NCBI GenBank assembly: GCA_028284105.1 | Contig: JANQSK010001126.1 | Location: 1-7,545 of the forward strand | Direction of reading: 5' to 3' | Origin: Anaerolineae bacterium | GTDB taxonomy: Bacteria > Chloroflexota > Anaerolineae > Promineifilales > Promineifilaceae | Length of the DNA stretch: 7,545 nt | Shown here: one piece after another, positions 6,518 through 7,545 of the stretch | Layout: the number at the start of each line of letters is the position of its first letter | Numbering within the stretch: the stretch's first letter is position 1 | The notes under the pieces: generated by a model | What the model saw: the letters and a program-made list of their open reading frames with translations, nothing else | Told to the model about the DNA's origin: nothing | The model's database searches: none | Made by a program: the position numbers and the translations under genes

Positions 6518-7294
6518 ATGACAATGTGGATTAAACTATCAGCTGAGGAATCCCACGACTTCCAAATCCCCTGGGATGTCGCATCATCACAATACACCCA
6601 ATTTTACAGCACAGCAACATTATCTAATCTATACGTTGATCAAGCTTGGCCCCTCTTGAGCTTCACATTCCAAAAAGAAAATCCCCAAGTTGTATCATTC
6701 CAGCCTTGTCGTGTGGACTTTGATTTTATCAATGAAATTGAAGACTATAATCCGCTAGAAGAAATTATCGGCCACAAAATCTCTCTTAATCGACGTGAAT
6801 ATTTTGACTTGATTGGGCTTCTTGAAGAAGTATCCCATGATATGTCAGCGACCTATAAACGGCCGTTAAATTCCCTCAAACTTTTAACGCCCCTCCAGCA
6901 CAAGCAATTTCGCATCCCTTGGAATTCAGATAAAAATGAACGCCAACGCGTGTTTATCCAGACCAATAAACCCAAAGCGGCTGACCAATCACAAAATATG
7001 ATTACGCTCATCATTTTAAAAGCGACCTCAGCAACTCCATTTAAAAATCATTTCAATCAAATTCCAGGAACCAAATATCAAATTCAGATTTGTGAATTTA
7101 GTGAGCATGATTTGCTCAATGACTCATTTAATCCATTTCAACATGCCACCAATAATATTAGTCTCAATAGTCGGGGCTTGCGTGAATTTGCAAAAATTCT
7201 TCGCGAATTTATGGATGAAGAAATGGAAATCGAATTGCTAGCCCCTACCTTCTTCCAACCTCGAATCGTTCAGCGTAAATTTAGTTATGCTTAA
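6518..7294 (+). CDS. Unrecognised protein with an internal duplication
   Basis: I do not recognise this 258-residue protein. It has no signal peptide or membrane segment and is rich in Q, N, F and charged residues. Two similar halves can be aligned by eye. The first runs from DFQIPWD (14-20) through YNPLEEI (77-83) to ISLNRREYFDLIGLLEEV (88-105). The second runs from QFRIPWN (130-136) through FNPFQHA (204-210) to ISLNSRGLREFAKILREF (214-231). Shared anchors are F-x-IPW, (Y/F)NP and ISLN-x-R, with 10-11 residues between the last two in both copies, so a tandem domain duplication is likely. I chose the ATG at 6518 because GGAG (6505-6508) precedes it by nine bases. The frame stays open upstream to a TTG at 6446, which would add 24 residues (four of them in a Cys-rich start, CSRC) but has no Shine-Dalgarno. 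One ACGGCCGT site is read as Arg-Pro-Leu. It follows the RAM-domain gene by 144 bases and probably has its own promoter. Confidence 0.85.
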   Translation: MTMWIKLSAEESHDFQIPWDVASSQYTQFYSTATLSNLYVDQAWPLLSFTFQKENPQVVSFQPCRVDFDFINEIEDYNPLEEIIGHKISLNRREYFDLIGLLEEVSHDMSATYKRPLNSLKLLTPLQHKQFRIPWNSDKNERQRVFIQTNKPKAADQSQNMITLIILKATSATPFKNHFNQIPGTKYQIQICEFSEHDLLNDSFNPFQHATNNISLNSRGLREFAKILREFMDEEMEIELLAPTFFQPRIVQRKFSYA

Positions 7295-7334
7295 AGACCA
7301 TTCAAACTGAGGTAGAGCAATATTTGAAACTTAA

Positions 7335-7378
7335 ACTCAATCGTAAGTCAATATCAGTATAGTATTGACGGATTGAGT
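7335..7378. repeat. Two-part hairpin downstream of the last gene
   Basis: ACTCAATC (7335-7342) pairs with GATTGAGT (7371-7378). After an asymmetric internal loop (GTAA against G), GTCAATA (7347-7353) pairs with TATTGAC (7363-7369) around a 9-base loop, giving 15 base pairs in total. It lies 40 bases after the stop of the preceding gene without a T tract, so it is more likely a 3'-UTR stabiliser or part of a larger structure than a classical terminator. Confidence 0.5.
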
Positions 7379-7467
7379 AGTATCACATAACCTCCTCTCC
7401 CAAGGTTGTAGATGCTCAGGATACAGCTTCATCGCCGCAACATGTGATACTACTCCCCTCCTTTTTT
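7375..7467 (+). ncRNA. Possible structured RNA: 14-bp closing stem, two inner hairpins, T tract
   Basis: GAGTAGTATCACAT (7375-7388) is perfectly complementary to ATGTGATACTACTC (7442-7455). Within the 53-base interior, AACCT (7389-7393) pairs with AGGTT (7403-7407), and GA-T-GCT (7411-7416) pairs with AGC-T-TC (7425-7430) with one mismatch, giving a three-way-junction shape. Six T residues follow at 7462-7467, six bases after the closing stem, as at a loose intrinsic terminator. The closing stem shares GAGT (7375-7378) with the preceding hairpin, so the two folds exclude each other. No known RNA family was recognised, and the strand and the ncRNA label are inference. A regulatory leader or an inverted-repeat DNA site would look the same. 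Confidence 0.35.
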
Positions 7468-7493
7468 CCTAATGACAAACTGAGCTTTTTCAT

Positions 7494-7528
7494 TGAAGAT
7501 AGAGCCTCATCTTCATTTCTTTTCCCTT
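7494..7528 (+). terminator. Weak terminator-like hairpin
   Basis: TGAAGAT (7494-7500) pairs with ATCTTCA (7509-7515) around an 8-base loop and is followed by a pyrimidine-rich, T-rich stretch (7516-7529). The stem is AT-rich and short, so termination would be inefficient. It could close the rightward transcription unit. Confidence 0.3.
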
Positions 7529-7545
7529 TGTAAATCAACCCAAAA

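Larger units (their letters stand above)
9..6867. repeat. Highly iterated palindrome ACGGCCGT (11 exact copies)
   Basis: Exact copies start at 10, 379, 1198, 2785, 3271, 4476, 4557, 4764, 5757, 5877 and 6859. Five of them extend to the 10-base palindrome AACGGCCGTT (starting 9, 3270, 4763, 5756 and 6858). Near copies are GCGGCCGT at 689, ACGGCCGC at 1775 and CCGGCCGC at 4362. All lie in coding sequence, in seven of the eight genes; the RAM-domain gene has none. They are read in three frames: Thr-Ala-Val five times, Asn/Tyr-Gly-Arg five times and Arg-Pro-Leu once. By base composition about 0.1 copies would be expected. Confidence 0.9.

Noticed and set aside
9..6867. ACGGCCGT copies considered as a CRISPR, iteron array or DNA uptake sequence
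   Set aside because: Spacing is irregular, copies are spread through unrelated genes, and they are not arranged as paired inverted copies in terminators as Neisseria- or Pasteurella-type uptake sequences often are.
7337..7432. Minus-strand 31-codon ORF (MKLYPEHLQPWERRL...) in the right-hand gap
   Set aside because: It lies almost wholly inside the overlapping inverted repeats, has no properly spaced ribosome site and matches nothing I know. The RNA or DNA structure explains the region better, though an old gene fragment cannot be excluded.

Overview
The window is dense bacterial protein-coding DNA of moderate GC (roughly 45%, estimated by eye). It holds eight genes I consider real. There are no rRNA or tRNA genes, no CRISPR array and no recognisable transposase or phage gene. 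Shine-Dalgarno sequences are clear before most genes (AAGGAG before the glutamine-synthetase-like gene and gpsA, AGGAG before the stand-alone RAM-domain gene). The gene complement and the frequent GC-rich palindrome are compatible with a Chloroflexota-type environmental bacterium. That placement is only a guess: nothing in the window is taxonomically decisive.

Layout. The genes form two divergent blocks around an intergenic region at about 2881-3134. Leftward (minus strand), in transcription order: a glutamine-synthetase-superfamily gamma-glutamyl ligase (1510-2880), an NAD-type short-chain dehydrogenase (670-1443), and a DUF985-type cupin protein (4-510). A 114-bp near-palindromic non-coding element (551-664) separates the last two. 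Rightward (plus strand): gpsA (3135-4136), a ChbG/YdjC-family carbohydrate deacetylase (4194-5087), an EamA-family 10-TM permease starting 3 bases after it (5091-5924), a stand-alone Lrp/AsnC ligand-binding (RAM) domain without any DNA-binding domain (6098-6373), and an unrecognised soluble protein with an internal duplication (best start 6518, end 7294). The last 250 bases hold no convincing gene but are rich in nested and overlapping inverted repeats, ending in a T tract.

How the genes may work together. The ligase and the dehydrogenase are probably co-transcribed and may act on one amine or amino-acid derivative. gpsA supplies sn-glycerol 3-phosphate for phospholipid synthesis. The deacetylase and the permease look translationally coupled, so a shared small substrate is plausible but not shown. 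The RAM-domain protein may bind an amino acid and partner with a full-length Lrp encoded elsewhere.

The most striking signal is not a gene. The palindrome ACGGCCGT occurs 11 times exactly in 7.5 kb, where simple composition predicts about 0.1. It falls in seven of the eight genes, in three different reading frames. It behaves like a highly iterated palindrome, analogous to HIP1 (GCGATCGC) of cyanobacteria. The 114-bp palindromic element and the folded intergenic region at 7335-7467 are the next most interesting structures.
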